A stretch of 64,000 nt of DNA from Anthopleura xanthogrammica (lineage: Eukaryota; Cnidaria; Anthozoa; Actiniaria; Actiniidae): assembly GCA_964019055.1 (NCBI GenBank), contig OZ025209.1:9549741-9613740 (forward strand), in the 5' to 3' direction. Positions 35,073-49,022 of the stretch are shown here, piece after piece. The notes beneath the pieces were generated by a model that had not been told where the DNA came from, searched no databases, and worked only from the letters and a program-made list of their open reading frames with translations. The translations under genes and the position numbers were made by a program. The stretch's first letter is position 1. Each line of letters opens with the position of its first letter.

Positions 35073-38000
35073 GGATGTCCAAAACACTGTTTTGCTGGGA
35101 AAAAAAGCTTTTTAGCCCAAAAAACTGAAAAATGGCCATTTTGGCTCTCAAAACCAGGTTTTTCGCTGACGGCGTGACCTGTTTGCTGAAACCCCCACTT
35201 CTTGCTCATGAAAATACCTCTTGAGATAAAAACACGACTTTTTGGCCAAAAAAAATGGGGTTTTGGCTGAGTAAAGGTGCTTTTTGGTCAAAAAAGGTGT
35301 TTTTGGCTGAGAAAATCTGAAATTTGCTGAGAATTTTCTTTTGCTCAAAACACGACGTTTTCACTGCTAAACGCAAGTTTTGGCCGAGAAAAGCACATTT
35401 TGGATGTCCAAAACACTGTTTCGCTGGGAAAAAAAGCTTTTTAGCCCAAAAAACTGAAAAAATGGCTATTTTGGCTCTCAAAACCAGGTTTTTCGCTGAC
35501 GGCGTGACCTGTTTGCTGAAACCCCCACTTCTTGCTCATGAAAATACCTCTTGAGATAAAAACACGACTTTTTGGCCAAAAAAAATGGGGTTTTGGCTGA
35601 GTAAAGGTGCTTTTTGGTCAAAAAAGGTGTTTTTGGCTGAGAAAATCTGAAATTTGCTGAGAATTTTCTTTTGCTCAAAACACGACGTTTTCACTGCTAA
35701 ACGCAAGTTTTGGCCGAGAAAAGCACATTTTGGATGTCCAAAACACTGTTTTGCTGGGAAAAAAAGCTTTTTAGCCCAAAAAACTGAAAAATGGCCATTT
35801 TGGCTCTCAAAACCAGGTTTTTCGCTGACGGCGTGACCTGTTTGCTGAAACCCCCACTTCTTGCTCATGAAAATACCTCTTGAGATAAAAACACGACTTT
35901 TTGGCCAAAAAAAATGGGGTTTTGGCTGAGTAAAGGTGCTTTTTGGTCAAAAAAGGTGTTTTTGGCTGAGAAAATCTGAAATTTGCTGAGAATTTTCTTT
36001 TGCTCAAAACACGACGTTTTCACTGCTAAACGCAAGTTTTGGCCGAGAAAAGCACATTTTGGATGTCCAAAACACTGTTTTGCTGGGAAAAAAAGCTTTT
36101 CAGCCCAAAAAACTGAAAAATGGCTATTTTGGCTCTTAAAACCAGGTTTTTCGCTGACGGCGTGACCTGTTTGCTGAAACCCCCACTTCTTGCTCATGAA
36201 AATACCTCTTGAGATAAAAACACGACTTTTTGGTGAAAAAAAAATGGGGTTTTGGCTGAGTAAAGGTGCTTTTTGGTCAAAAAAGGTGTTTTTGGCTGAG
36301 AAAATCTGAAATTTGCTGAGAATTTTCTTTTGCTCAAAACACGACGTTTTCACTGCTAAACGCAAGTTTTGGCCGAGAAAAGCACATTTTGGATGTCCAA
36401 AACACTGTTTTGCTGGGAAAAAAAGCTTTTTAGCCCAAAAAACTGAAAAATGGCCATTTTGGCTCTCAAAACCAGGTTTTTCGCTGACGGCGTGACCTGT
36501 TTGCTGAAACCCCCACTTCTTGCTCATGAAAATACCTCTTGAGATAAAAACACGACTTTTTGGCGAAAAAAAATGGGGTTTTGGCTGAGTAAAGGTGCTT
36601 TTTGGTCAAAAAAGGTGTTTTTGGCTGAGAAAATCTGAAATTTGCTGAGAATTTTCTTTTGCTCAAAACACGACGTTTTCACTGCTAAACGCAAGTTTTG
36701 GCCGAGAAAAGCACATTTTGGATGTCCAAAACACTGTTTTGCTGGGAAAAAAAGCTTTTTAGCCCAAAAAACTGAAAAATGGCCATTTTGGCTCTCAAAA
36801 CCAGGTTTTTCGCTGACGGCGTGACCTGTTTGCTGAAACCCCCACTTCTTGCTCATGAAAATACCTCTTGAGATAAAAACACGACTTTTTGGCGAAAACA
36901 AATGGGGTTTTGGCTGAGTAAAGGTGCTTTTTGGTCAAAAAAGGTGTTTTTGGCTGAGAAAATCTGAAATTTGCTGAGAATTTTCTTTTGCTCAAAACAC
37001 GACGTTTTCACTGCTAAACGCAAGTTTTGGCCGAGAAAAGCACATTTTGGATGTCCAAAACACTGTTTTGCTGGGAAAAAAAGCTTTTTAGCCCAAAAAA
37101 CTGAAAAATGGCCATTTTGGCTCTCAAAACCAGGTTTTTCGCTGACGGCGTGACCTGTTTGCTGAAACCCCCACTTCTTGCTCATGAAAATACCTCTTGA
37201 GATAAAAACACGACTTTTTGGCCAAAAAAAATGGGGTTTTGGCTGAGTAAAGGTGCTTTTTGGTCAAAAAAGGTGTTTTTGGCTGAGAAAATCTGAAATT
37301 TGCTGAGAATTTTCTTTTGCTCAAAACACGACGTTTTCACTGCTAAACGCAAGTTTTGGCCGAGAAAAGCACATTTTGGATGTCCAAAACACTGTTTTGC
37401 TGGGAAAAAAAGCTTTTTAGCCCAAAAAACTGAAAAATGGCCATTTTGGCTCTCAAAACCAGGTTTTTCGCTGACGGCGTGACCTGTTTGCTGAAACCCC
37501 CACTTCTTGCTCATGAAAATACCTCTTGAGATAAAAACACGACTTTTTGGCCAAAAAAAATGGGGTTTTGGCTGAGTAAAGGTGCTTTTTGGTCAAAAAA
37601 GGTGTTTTTGGCTGAGAAAATCTGAAATTTGCTGAGAATTTTCTTTTGCTCAAAACACGACGTTTTCACTGCTAAACGCAAGTTTTGGCCGAGAAAAGCA
37701 CATTTTGGATGTCCAAAACACTGTTTTGCTGGGAAAAAAAGCTTTTTAGCCCAAAAAACTGAAAAATGGCCATTTTGGCTCTCAAAACCAGGTTTTTCGC
37801 TGACGGCGTGACCTGTTTGCTGAAACCCCCACTTCTTGCTCATGAAAATACCTCTTGAGATAAAAACACGACTTTTTGGCGAAAAAAAATGGGGTTTTGG
37901 CTGAGTAAAGGTGCTTTTTGGTCAAAAAAGGTGTTTTTGGCTGAGAAAATCTGAAATTTGCTGAGAATTTTCTTTTGCTCAAAACACGACGTTTTCACTG

Positions 38001-41000
38001 CTAAACGCAAGTTTTGGCCGAGAAAAGCACATTTTGGATGTCCAAAACACTGTTTTGCTGGGAAAAAAAGCTTTTTAGCCCAAAAAACTGAAAAATGGCC
38101 ATTTTGGCTCTCAAAACCAGGTTTTTCGCTGACGGCGTGACCTGTTTGCTGAAACCCCCACTTCTTGCTCATGAAAATACCTCTTGAGATAAAAACACGA
38201 CTTTTTGGCCAAAAAAAATGGGGTTTTGGCTGAGTAAAGGTGCTTTTTGGTCAAAAAAGGTGTTTTTGGCTGAGAAAATCTGAAATTTGCTGAGAATTTT
38301 CTTTTGCTCAAAACACGACGTTTTCACTGCTAAACGCAAGTTTTGGCCGAGAAAAGCACATTTTGGATGTCCAAAACACTGTTTTGCTGGGAAAAAAAGC
38401 TTTTTAGCCCAAAAAACTGAAAAATGGCCATTTTGGCTCTCAAAACCAGGTTTTTCGCTGACGGCGTGACCTGTTTGCTGAAACCCCCACTTCTTGCTCA
38501 TGAAAATACCTCTTGAGATAAAAACACGACTTTTTGGCGAAAAAAAATGGGGTTTTGGCTGAGTAAAGGTGCTTTTTGGTCAAAAAAGGTGTTTTTGGCT
38601 GAGAAAATCTGAAATTTGCTGAGAATTTTCTTTTGCTCAAAACACGACGTTTTCACTGCTAAACGCAAGTTTTGGCCGAGAAAAGCACATTTTGGATGTC
38701 CAAAACACTGTTTTGCTGGGAAAAAAAGCTTTTTAGCCCAAAAAACTGAAAAATGGCCATTTTGGCTCTCAAAACCAGGTTTTTCGCTGACGGCGTGACC
38801 TGTTTGCTGAAACCCCCACTTCTTGCTCATCAAAATACCTCTTGAGATAAAAACACGACTTTTTGGCGAAAAAAAATGGGGTTTTGGCTGAGTAAAGGTG
38901 CTTTTTGGTCAAAAAAGGTGTTTTTGGCTGAGAAAATCTGAAATTTGCTGAGAATTTTCTTTTGCTCAAAACACGACGTTTTCACTGCTAAACGCAAGTT
39001 TTGGCCGAGAAAAGCACATTTTGGATGTCCAAAACACTGTTTTGCTGGGAAAAAAAGCTTTTTAGCCCAAAAAACTGAAAAATGGCCATTTTGGCTCTCA
39101 AAACCAGGTTTTTTCGCTGACGGCGTGACCTGTTTGCTGAAACCCCCACTTCTTGCTCATGAAAATACCTCTTGAGATAAAAACATGACTTTTTGGCCAA
39201 AAAAAATGGGGTTTTGGCTGAGTAAAGGTGCTTTTTGGTCAAAAAAGGTGTTTTTGGCTGAGAAAATCTGAAATTTGCTGAGAATTTTCTTTTGCTCAAA
39301 ACACGACGTTTTCACTGCTAAACGCAAGTTTTGGCCGAGAAAAGCACATTTTGGATGTCCAAAACATTGTTTTGCTGGGAAAAAAAGCTTTTTAGCCCAA
39401 AAAACTGAAAAATGGCCATTTTGGCTCTCAAAACCAGGTTTTTCGCTGACGGCGTGACCTGTTTGCTGAAACCCCCACTTCTTGCTCATGAAAATACCTC
39501 TTGAGATAAAAACACGACTTTTTGGCCAAAAAAAATGGGGTTTTGGCTGAGTAAAGGTGCTTTTTGGTCAAAAAAGGTGTTTTTGGCTGAGAAAATCTGA
39601 AATTTGCTGAGAATTTTCTTTTGCTCAAAACACGACGTTTTCACTGCTAAACGCAAGTTTTGGCCGAGAAAAGCACATTTTGGATGTCCAAAACACTGTT
39701 TTGCTGGGAAAAAAGCTTTTTAGCCCAAAAAACTGAAAAATGGCCATTTTGGCTCTCAAAACCAGGTTTTTCGCTGACGGCGTGACCTGTTTGCTGAAAC
39801 CCCCACTTCTTGCTCATGAAAATACCTCTTGAGATAAAAACACGACTTTTTGGCGAAAAAAAATGGGGTTTTGGCTGAGTAAAGGTGCTTTTTGGTCAAA
39901 AAAGGTGTTTTTGGCTGAGAAAATCTGAAATTTGCTGAGAATTTTCTTTTGCTCAAAACACGACGTTTTCACTGCTAAACGCAAGTTTTGGCCGAGAAAA
40001 GCACATTTTGGATGTCCAAAACACTGTTTTGCTGGGAAAAAAAGCTTTTTAGCCCAAAAAACTGAAAAATGGCCATTTTGGCTCTCAAAACCAGGTTTTT
40101 CGCTGACGGCGTGACCTGTTTGCTGAAACCCCCACTTCTTGCTCATGAAAATACCTCTTGAGATAAAAACACGACTTTTTGGCCAAAAAAAATGGGGTTT
40201 TGGCTGAGTAAAGGTGCTTTTTGGTCAAAAAAGGTGTTTTTGGCTGAGAAAATCTGAAATTTGCTGAGAATTTTCTTTTGCTCAAAACACGACGTTTTCA
40301 CTGCTAAACGCAAGTTTTGGCCGAGAAAAGCACATTTTGGATTGTCCAAAACACTGTTTTGCTGGGAAAAAAAGCTTTTTAGCCCAAAAAACTGAAAAAT
40401 GGCCATTTTGGCTCTCAAAACCAGGTTTTTCGCTGACGGCGTGACCTGTTTGCTGAAACCCCCACTTCTTGCTCATGAAAATACCTCTTGAGATAAAAAC
40501 ACGACTTTTTGGCCAAAAAAAATGGGGTTTTGGCTGAGTAAAGGTGCTTTTTGGTCAAAAAGGTGTTTTTGGCTGAGAAAATCTGAAATTTGCTGAGAAT
40601 TTTCTTTTGCTCAAAACACGACGTTTTCACTGCTAAACGCAAGTTTTGGCCGAGAAAAAGCACATTTTGGATGTCCAAAACACTGTTTTGCTGGGAAAAA
40701 AAGCTTTTTAGCCCAAAAAACTGAAAAATGGCCATTTTGGCTCTCAAAACCAGGTTTTTCGCTGACGGCGTGACCTGTTTGCTGAAACCCCCACTTCTTG
40801 CTCATGAAAATACCTCTTGAGATAAAAACACGACTTTTTGGCCCAAAAAAATGGGGTTTTGGCTGAGTAAAGGTGCTTTTTGGTCAAAAAAGGTGTTTTT
40901 GGCTGAGAAAATCTGAAATTTGCTGACAATTTTCTTTTGCTCAAAACACGACGTTTTCACTGCTAAACGCAAGTTTTGGCCGAGAAAAGCACATTTTGGA

Positions 41001-44000
41001 TGTCCAAAACACTGTTTTGCTGGGAAAAAAAGCTTTTTAGCCCAAAAAACTGAAAAATGGCCATTTTGGCTCTCAAAACCAGGTTTTTCGCTGACGGCGT
41101 GACCTGTTTGCTGAAACCCCCACTTCTTGCTCATGAAAATACCTCTTGAGATAAAAACACGACTTTTTGGCCAAAAAAAATGGGGTTTTGGCTGAGTAAA
41201 GGTGCTTTTTGGTCAAAAAAGGTGTTTTTGGCTGAGAAAATCTGAAATTTGCTGAGAATTTTCTTTTGCTCAAAACACGACGTTTTCACTGCTAAACGCA
41301 AGTTTTGGCCGAGAAAAGCACATTTTGGATGTCCAAAACACTGTTTTGCTGGGAAAAAAAGCTTTTTAGCCCAAAAAACTGAAAAATGGCCATTTTGGCT
41401 CTCAAAACCAGGTTTTTCGCTGACGGCGTGACCTGTTTGCTGAAACCCCCACTTCTTGCTCATGAAAATACCTCTTGAGATAAAAACACGACTTTTTGGC
41501 GAAAAAAAATGGGGTTTTGGCTGAGTAAAGGTGCTTTTTGGTCAAAAAGGTGTTTTTGGCTGAAAAAATCTGAAATTTGCTGAGAATTTTCTTTTGCTCA
41601 AAACACGACGTTTTCACTGCTAAACGCAAGTTTTGGCCGAGAAAAGCACATTTTGGATGTCCAAAACACTGTTTTGCTGGGAAAAAAAGCTTTTTAGCCC
41701 AAAAAACTGAAAAATGGCCATTTTGGCTCTCAAAACCAGGTTTTTCGCTGACGGCGTGACCTGTTTGCTGAAACCCCCACTTCTTGCTCATGAAAATACC
41801 TCTTGAGATAAAAACACGACTTTTTGGCCAAAAAAAATGGGGTTTTGGCTGAGTAAAGGTGCTTTTTGGTCAAAAAAGGTGTTTTTGGCTGAGAAAATCT
41901 GAAATTTGCTGAGAATTTTCTTTTGCTCAAAACACGACGTTTTCACTGCTAAACGCAAGTTTTGGCCGAGAAAAGCACATTTTGGATGTCCAAAACACTG
42001 TTTTGCTGGGAAAAAAAGCTTTTTAGCCCAAAAAACTGAAAAATGGCCATTTTGGCTCTCAAAACCAGGTTTTTCGCTGACGGCGTGACCTGTTTGCTGA
42101 AACCCCCACTTCTTGCTCATGAAAATACCTCTTGAGATAAAAACACGACTTTTTGGCGAAGAAAAATGGGGTTTTGGCTGAGTAAAGGTGCTTTTTGGTC
42201 AAAAAAGGTGTTTTTGGCTGAGAAAATCTGAAATTTGCTGAGAATTTTCTTTTGCTCAAAACACGACGTTTTCACTGCTAAACGCAAGTTTTGGCCGAGA
42301 AAAGCACATTTTGGATGTCCAAAACACTGTTTTGCTGGGAAAAAAAGCTTTTTAGCCCAAAAAACTGAAAAATGGCCATTTTGGCTCTCAAAACCAGGTT
42401 TTTCGCTGACGGCGTGACCTGTTTGCTGAAACCCCCACTTCTTGCTCATGAAAATACCTCTTGAGATAAAAACACGACTTTTTGGCCAAAAAAAATGGGG
42501 TTTTGGCTGAGTAAAGGTGCTTTTTGGTCAAAAAAGGTGTTTTTGGCTGAGAAAATCTGAAATTTGCTGAGAATTTTCTTTTGCTCAAAACACGACGTTT
42601 TCACTGCTAAACGCAAGTTTTTGGCCGAGAAAAGCACATTTTGGATGTCCAAAACACTGTTTTGCTGGGAAAAAAAGCTTTTTAGCCCAAAAAACTGAAA
42701 AATGGCCATTTTGGCTCTCAAAACCAGGTTTTTCGCTGACGGCGTGACCTGTTTGCTGAAACCCCCACTTCTTGCTCATGAAAATACCTCTTGAGATAAA
42801 AACACGACTTTTTGGCCAAAAAAAATGGGGTTTTGGCTGAGTAAAGGTGCTTTTTGGTCAAAAAAGGTGTTTTTGGCTGAGAAAATCTGAAATTTGCTGA
42901 GAATTTTCTTTTGCTCAAAACACGACGTTTTCACTGCTAAACGCAAGTTTTGGCCGAGAAAAGCACATTTTGGATGTCCAAAACACTGTTTTGCTGGGAA
43001 AAAAAGCTTTTTAGCCCAAAAAACTGAAAAATGGCCATTTTGGCTCTCAAAACCAGGTTTTTCGCTGACGGCGTGACCTGTTTGCTGAAACCCCCACTTC
43101 GTGCTCATGAATACCTCTTGAGATAAAAACACGACTTTTTGGCCAAAAAAAATGGGGTTTTGGCTGAGTAAAGGTGCTTTTTGGTCAAAAAAGGTGTTTT
43201 TGGCTGAGAAAATCTGAAATTTGCTGAGAATTTTCTTTTGCTCAAAACACGACGTTTTCACTGCTAAACGCAAGTTTTGGCCGAGAAAAGCACATTTTGG
43301 ATGTCCAAAACACTGTTTTGCTGGGAAAAAAAGCTTTTTAGCCCAAAAAACTGAAAAATGGCCATTTTGGCTCTCAAAACCAGGTTTTTCGCTGACGGCG
43401 TGACCTGTTTGCTGAAACCCCCACTTCTTGCTCATGAAAATACCTCTTGAGATAAAAACACGACTTTTTGGCCAAAAAAAATGGGGTTTTGGCTGAGTAA
43501 AGGTGCTTTTTGGTCAAAAAAGGTGTTTTTGGCTGAGAAAATCTGAAATTTGCTGAGAATTTTCTTTTGCTCAAAACACGACGTTTTCACTGCTAAACGC
43601 AAGTTTTGGCCGAGAAAAGCACATTTTGCATGTCCAAAACACTGTTTTGCTGGGAAAAAAAGCTTTTTAGCCCAAAAAACTGAAAAATGGCCATTTTGGC
43701 TCTCAAAACCAGGTTTTTCGCTGACGGCGTGACCTGTTTGCTGAAACCCCCACTTCTTGCTCATGAAAATACCTCTTGAGATAAAAACACGACTTTTTGG
43801 CGAAAAAAAATGGGGTTTTGGCTGAGTAAAGGTGCTTTTTGGTCAAAAAAGGTGTTTTTGGCTGAAAAAATCTGAAATTTGCTGAGAATTTTCTTTTGCT
43901 CAAAACACGACGTTTTCACTGCTAAACGCAAGTTTTGGCCGAGAAAAGCACATTTTGGATGTCCAAAACACTGTTTTGCTGGGAAAAAAAGCTTTTTAGC

Positions 44001-45405
44001 CCAAAAAACTGAAAAATGGCCATTTTGGCTCTCAAAACCAGGTTTTTCGCTGACGGCGTGACCTGTTTGCTGAAACCCCCACTTCTTGCTCATGAAAATA
44101 CCTCTTGAGATAAAAACACGACTTTTTGGCGAAAAAAAATGGGGTTTTGGCTGAGTAAAGGTGCTTTTTGGTCAAAAAAGGTGTTTTTGGCTGAGAAAAT
44201 CTGAAATTTGCTGAGAATTTTCTTTTGCTCAAAACACGACGTTTTCACTGCTAAACGCAAGTTTTGGCCGACAAAAGCACATTTTGAATGTCCAAAACAC
44301 TGTTTTGCTGGGAAAAAAAGCTTTTTAGCCCAAAAAACTGAAAAATGGCCATTTTGGCTCTCAAAACCAGGTTTTTCGCTGACGGCGTGACCTGTTTGCT
44401 GAAACCCCCACTTCTTGCTCATGAAAATACCTCTTGAGATAAAAACACGACTTTTTGGCCAAAAAAAATGGGGTTTTGGCTGAGTAAAGGTGCTTTTTGG
44501 TCAAAAAAGGTGTTTTTGGCTGAGAAAATCTGAAATTTGCTGAGAATTTTCTTTTGCTCAAAACACGACGTTTTCACTGCTAAACGCAAGTTTTGGCCGA
44601 GAAAAGCACATTTTGGATGTCCAAAACACTGTTTTGCTGGGAAAAAAAGCTTTTTAGCCCAAAAAACTGAAAAATGGCCATTTTGGCTCTCAAAACCAGG
44701 TTTTTCGCTGACGGCGTGACCTGTTTGCTGAAACCCCCACTTCTTGCTCATGAAAATACCTCTTGAGATAAAAACACGACTTTTTGGCCAAAAAAAATGG
44801 GGTTTTGGCTGAGTAAAGGTGCTTTTTGGTCAAAAAAGGTGTTTTTGGCTGAGAAAATCTGAAATTTGCTGAGAATTTTCTTTTGCTCAAAACACGACGT
44901 TTTCACTGCTAAACGCAAGTTTTGGCCGAGAAAAGCACATTTTGGATGTCCAAAACACTGTTTTGCTGGGAAAAAAAGCTTTTTAGCCCAAAAAACTGAA
45001 AAATGGCCATTTTGGCTCTCAAAACCAGGTTTTTCGCTGACGGCGTGACCTGTTTGCTGAAACCCCCACTTCTTGCTCATGAAAATACCTCTTGAGATAA
45101 AAACACGACTTTTTGGCCAAAAAAAATGGGGTTTTGGCTGAGTAAAGGTGCTTTTTGGTCAAAAAAGGTGTTTTTGGCTGAGAAAATCTGAAATTTGCTG
45201 AGAATTTTCTTTTGCTCAAAACACGACGTTTTCACTGCTAAACGCAAGTTTTGGCCGAGAAAAGCACATTTTGGATGTCCAAAACACTGTTTTGCTGGGA
45301 AAAAAAGCTTTTTAGCCCAAAAAACTGAAAAATGGCCATTTTGGCTCTCAAAACCAGGTTTTTCGCTGACGGCGTGACCTGTTTGCTGAAACCCCCACTT
45401 CTTGC

Positions 45406-48400
45406 TCATGAAAATACCTCTTGAGATAAAAACACGACTTTTTGGCCAAAAAAAATGGGGTTTTGGCTGAGTAAAGGTGCTTTTTGGTCAAAAAAGGTGT
45501 TTTTGGCTGAGAAAATCTGAAATTTGCTGAGAATTTTCTTTTGCTCAAAACACGACGTTTTCACTGCTAAACGCAAGTTTTGGCCGAGAAAAGCACATTT
45601 TGGATGTCCAAAACACTGTTTTGCTGGGAAAAAAAGCTTTTTAGCCCAAAAAACTGAAAAATGGCCATTTTGGCTCTCAAAACCAGGTTTTTCGCTGACG
45701 GCGTGACCTGTTTGCTGAAACCCCCACTTCTTGCTCATGAAAATACCTCTTGAGATAAAAACACGACTTTTTGGCGAAAAAAATGGGGTTTTGGCTGAGT
45801 AAAAGTGCTTTTTGATCAAAAAAGGTGTTTTTGGCTGAGAAAATCTGAAATTTGCTGAGAATTTTCTTTTGCTCAAAACACGACGTTTTCACTGCTAAAC
45901 GCAAGTTTTGGCCGAGAAAAGCACATTTTGGATGTCCAAAACACTGTTTTGCTGGGAAAAAAAGCTTTTTAGCCCAAAAAACTGAAAAATGGCCATTTTG
46001 GCTCTCAAAACCAGGTTTTTCGCTGACGGCGTGACCTGTTTGCTGAAACCCCCACTTCTTGCTCATGAAAATACCTCTTGAGATAAAAACACGACTTTTT
46101 GGCCAAAAAAAATGGGGTTTTGGCTGAGTAAAGGTGCTTTTTGGTCAAAAAAGGTGTTTTTGGCTGAGAAAATCTGAAATTTGCTGAGAATTTTCTTTTG
46201 CTCAAAACACGACGTTTTCACTGCTAAACGCAAGTTTTGGCCGAGAAAAGCACATTTTGGATGTCCAAAACACTGTTTTGCTGGGAAAAAAAGCTTTTTA
46301 GCCCAAAAAACTGAAAAATGGCCATTTTGGCTCTCAAAACCAGGTTTTTCGCTGACGGCGTGACCTGTTTGCTGAAACCCCCACTTCTTGCTCATGAAAA
46401 TACCTCTTGAGATCAAAACACGACTTTTTGGCCAAAAAAAATGGGGTTTTGGCTGAGTAAAGGTGCTTTTTGGTCAAAAAAGGTGTTTTTGGCTGAGAAA
46501 ATCTGAAATTTGCTGAGAATTTTCTTTTGCTCAAAACACGACGTTTTCACTGCTAAACGCAAGTTTTGGCCGAGAAAAGCACATTTTGGATGTCCAAAAC
46601 ACTGTTTTGCTGGGAAAAAAAGCTTTTTAGCCCAAAAAACTGAAAAATGGCCATTTTGGCTCTCAAAACCAGGTTTTTCGCTGACGGCGTGACCTGTTTG
46701 CTGAAACCCCCACTTCTTGCTCATGAAAATACCTCTTGAGATAAAAACACGACTTTTTGGCCAAAAAAAATGGGGTTTTGGCTGAGTAAAGGTGCTTTTT
46801 GGTCAAAAAAGGTGTTTTTGGCTGAGAAAATCTGAAATTTGCTGAGAATTTTCTTTTGCTCAAAACACGACGTTTTCACTGCTAAACGCAAGTTTTGGCC
46901 GAGAAAAGCACATTTTGGATGTCCAAAACACTGTTTTGCTGGGAAAAAAAGCTTTTTAGCCCAAAAAACTGAAAAATGGCCATTTTGGCTCTCAAAACCA
47001 GGTTTTTCGCTGACGGCGTGACCTGTTTGCTGAAACCCCCACTTCTTGCTCATGAAAATACCTCTTGAGATAAAAACACGGCTTTTTGGCGAAAAAAAAT
47101 GGGGTTTTGGCTAAGTAAAGGTGCTTTTTGGTCAAAAAAGGTGTTTTTGGCTGAGAAAATCTGAAATTTGCTGAGAATTTTCTTTTGCTCAAAACACGAC
47201 GTTTTCACTGCTAAACGCAAGTTTTGGCCGAGAAAAGCACATTTTGGATGTCCAAAACACTGTTTTGCTGGGAAAAAAAGCTTTTTAGCCCAAAAAACTG
47301 AAAAATGGCCATTTTGGCTCTCAAAACCAGGTTTTTCGCTGACGGCGTGACCTGTTTGCTGAAACCCCCACTTCTTGCTCATGAAAATACCTCTTGAGAT
47401 AAAAACACGACTTTTTGGCGAAAAAAATGGGGTTTTGGCTGAGTAAAAGTGCTTTTTGATCAAAAAAGGTGTTTTTGGCTGAGAAAATCTGAAATTTGCT
47501 GAGAATTTTCTTTTGCTCAAAACACGACGTTTTCACTGCTAAACGCAAGTTTTGGCCGAGAAAAGCACATTTTGGATGTCCAAAACACTGTTTTGCTGGG
47601 AAAAAAAGCTTTTTAGCCCAAAAAACTGAAAAATGGCCATTTTGGCTCTCAAAACCAGGTTTTTCGCTGACGGCGTGACCTGTTTGCTGAAACCCCCACT
47701 TCTTGCTCATGAAAATACCTCTTGAGATAAAAACACGACTTTTTGGCCAAAAAAAATGGGGTTTTGGCTGAGTAAAGGTGCTTTTTGGTCAAAAAAGGTG
47801 TTTTTGGCTGAGAAAATCTGAAATTTGCTGAGAATTTTCTTTTGCTCAAAACACGACGTTTTCACTGCTAAACGCAAGTTTTGGCCGAGAAAAGCACATT
47901 TTGGATGTCCAAAACACTGTTTTGCTGGGAAAAAAAGCTTTTTAGCCCAAAAAACTGAAAAATGGCCATTTTGGCTCTCAAAACCAGGTTTTTCGCTGAC
48001 GGCGTGACCTGTTTGCTGAAACCCCCACTTCTTGCTCATGAAAATACCTCTTGAGATAAAAACACGACTTTTTGGCCAAAAAAAATGGGGTTTTGGCTGA
48101 GTAAAGGTGCTTTTTGGTCAAAAAAGGTGTTTTTGGCTGAGAAAATCTGAAATTTGCTGAGAATTTTCTTTTGCTCAAAACACGACGTTTTCACTGCTAA
48201 ACGCAAGTTTTGGCCGAGAAAAGCACATTTTGGATGTCCAAAACACTGTTTTGCTGGGAAAAAAAGCTTTTTAGCCCAAAAAACTGAAAAATGGCCATTT
48301 TGGCTCTCAAAACCAGGTTTTTCGCTGACGGCGTGACCTGTTTGCTGAAACCCCCACTTCTTGCTCATGAAAATACCTCTTGAGATAAAAACACGACTTT

Positions 48401-48693
48401 TTGGCCAAAAAAAATGGGGTTTTGGCTGAGTAAAGGTGCTTTTTGGTCAAAAAAGGTGTTTTTGGCTGAGAAAATCTGAAATTTGCTGAGAATTTTCTTT
48501 TGCTCAAAACACGACGTTTTCACTGCTAAACGCAAGTTTTGGCCGAGAAAAGCACATTTTGGATGTCCAAAACACTGTTTTGCTGGGAAAAAAAGCTTTT
48601 TAGCCCAAAAAACTGAAAAATGGCCATTTTGGCTCTCAAAACCAGGTTTTTCGCTGACGGCGTGACCTGTTTGCTGAAACCCCCACTTCTTGC
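45406..48693. repeat. Five-monomer (1644-bp) duplication
   Basis: A monomer with a one-base shorter A-run plus GAGTAAAAGTGC and TTTTTGATCAAAAA occurs at about 45.8 kb and again exactly 1644 bp later (45801 and 47445), which is 5 x 329 minus 1. These were the only two places I noticed the combination. Some private differences remain between the copies (GATCAAAACACG in the first, ACACGGC in the second). Confidence 0.7.
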
Positions 48694-49022
48694 TCATGAA
48701 AATACCTCTTGAGATAAAAACACGAATTTTTGGCCAAAAAAAATGGGGTTTTGGCTGAGTAAAGGTGCTTTTTGGTCAAAAAAGGTGTTTTTGGCTGAGA
48801 AAATCTGAAATTTGCTGAGAATTTTCTTTTGCTCAAAACACGACGTTTTCACTGCTAAACGCAAGTTTTGGCCGAGAAAAGCACATTTTGGATGCCCAAA
48901 ACACTGTTTCGCTGGGAAAAAAAGCTTTTTAGCCCAAAAAACTGAAAAATGGCCATTTTGGCTCTCAAAACCAGGTTTTTCGCTGACGGCGTGACCTGTT
49001 TGCTGAAACCCCCACTTCTTGC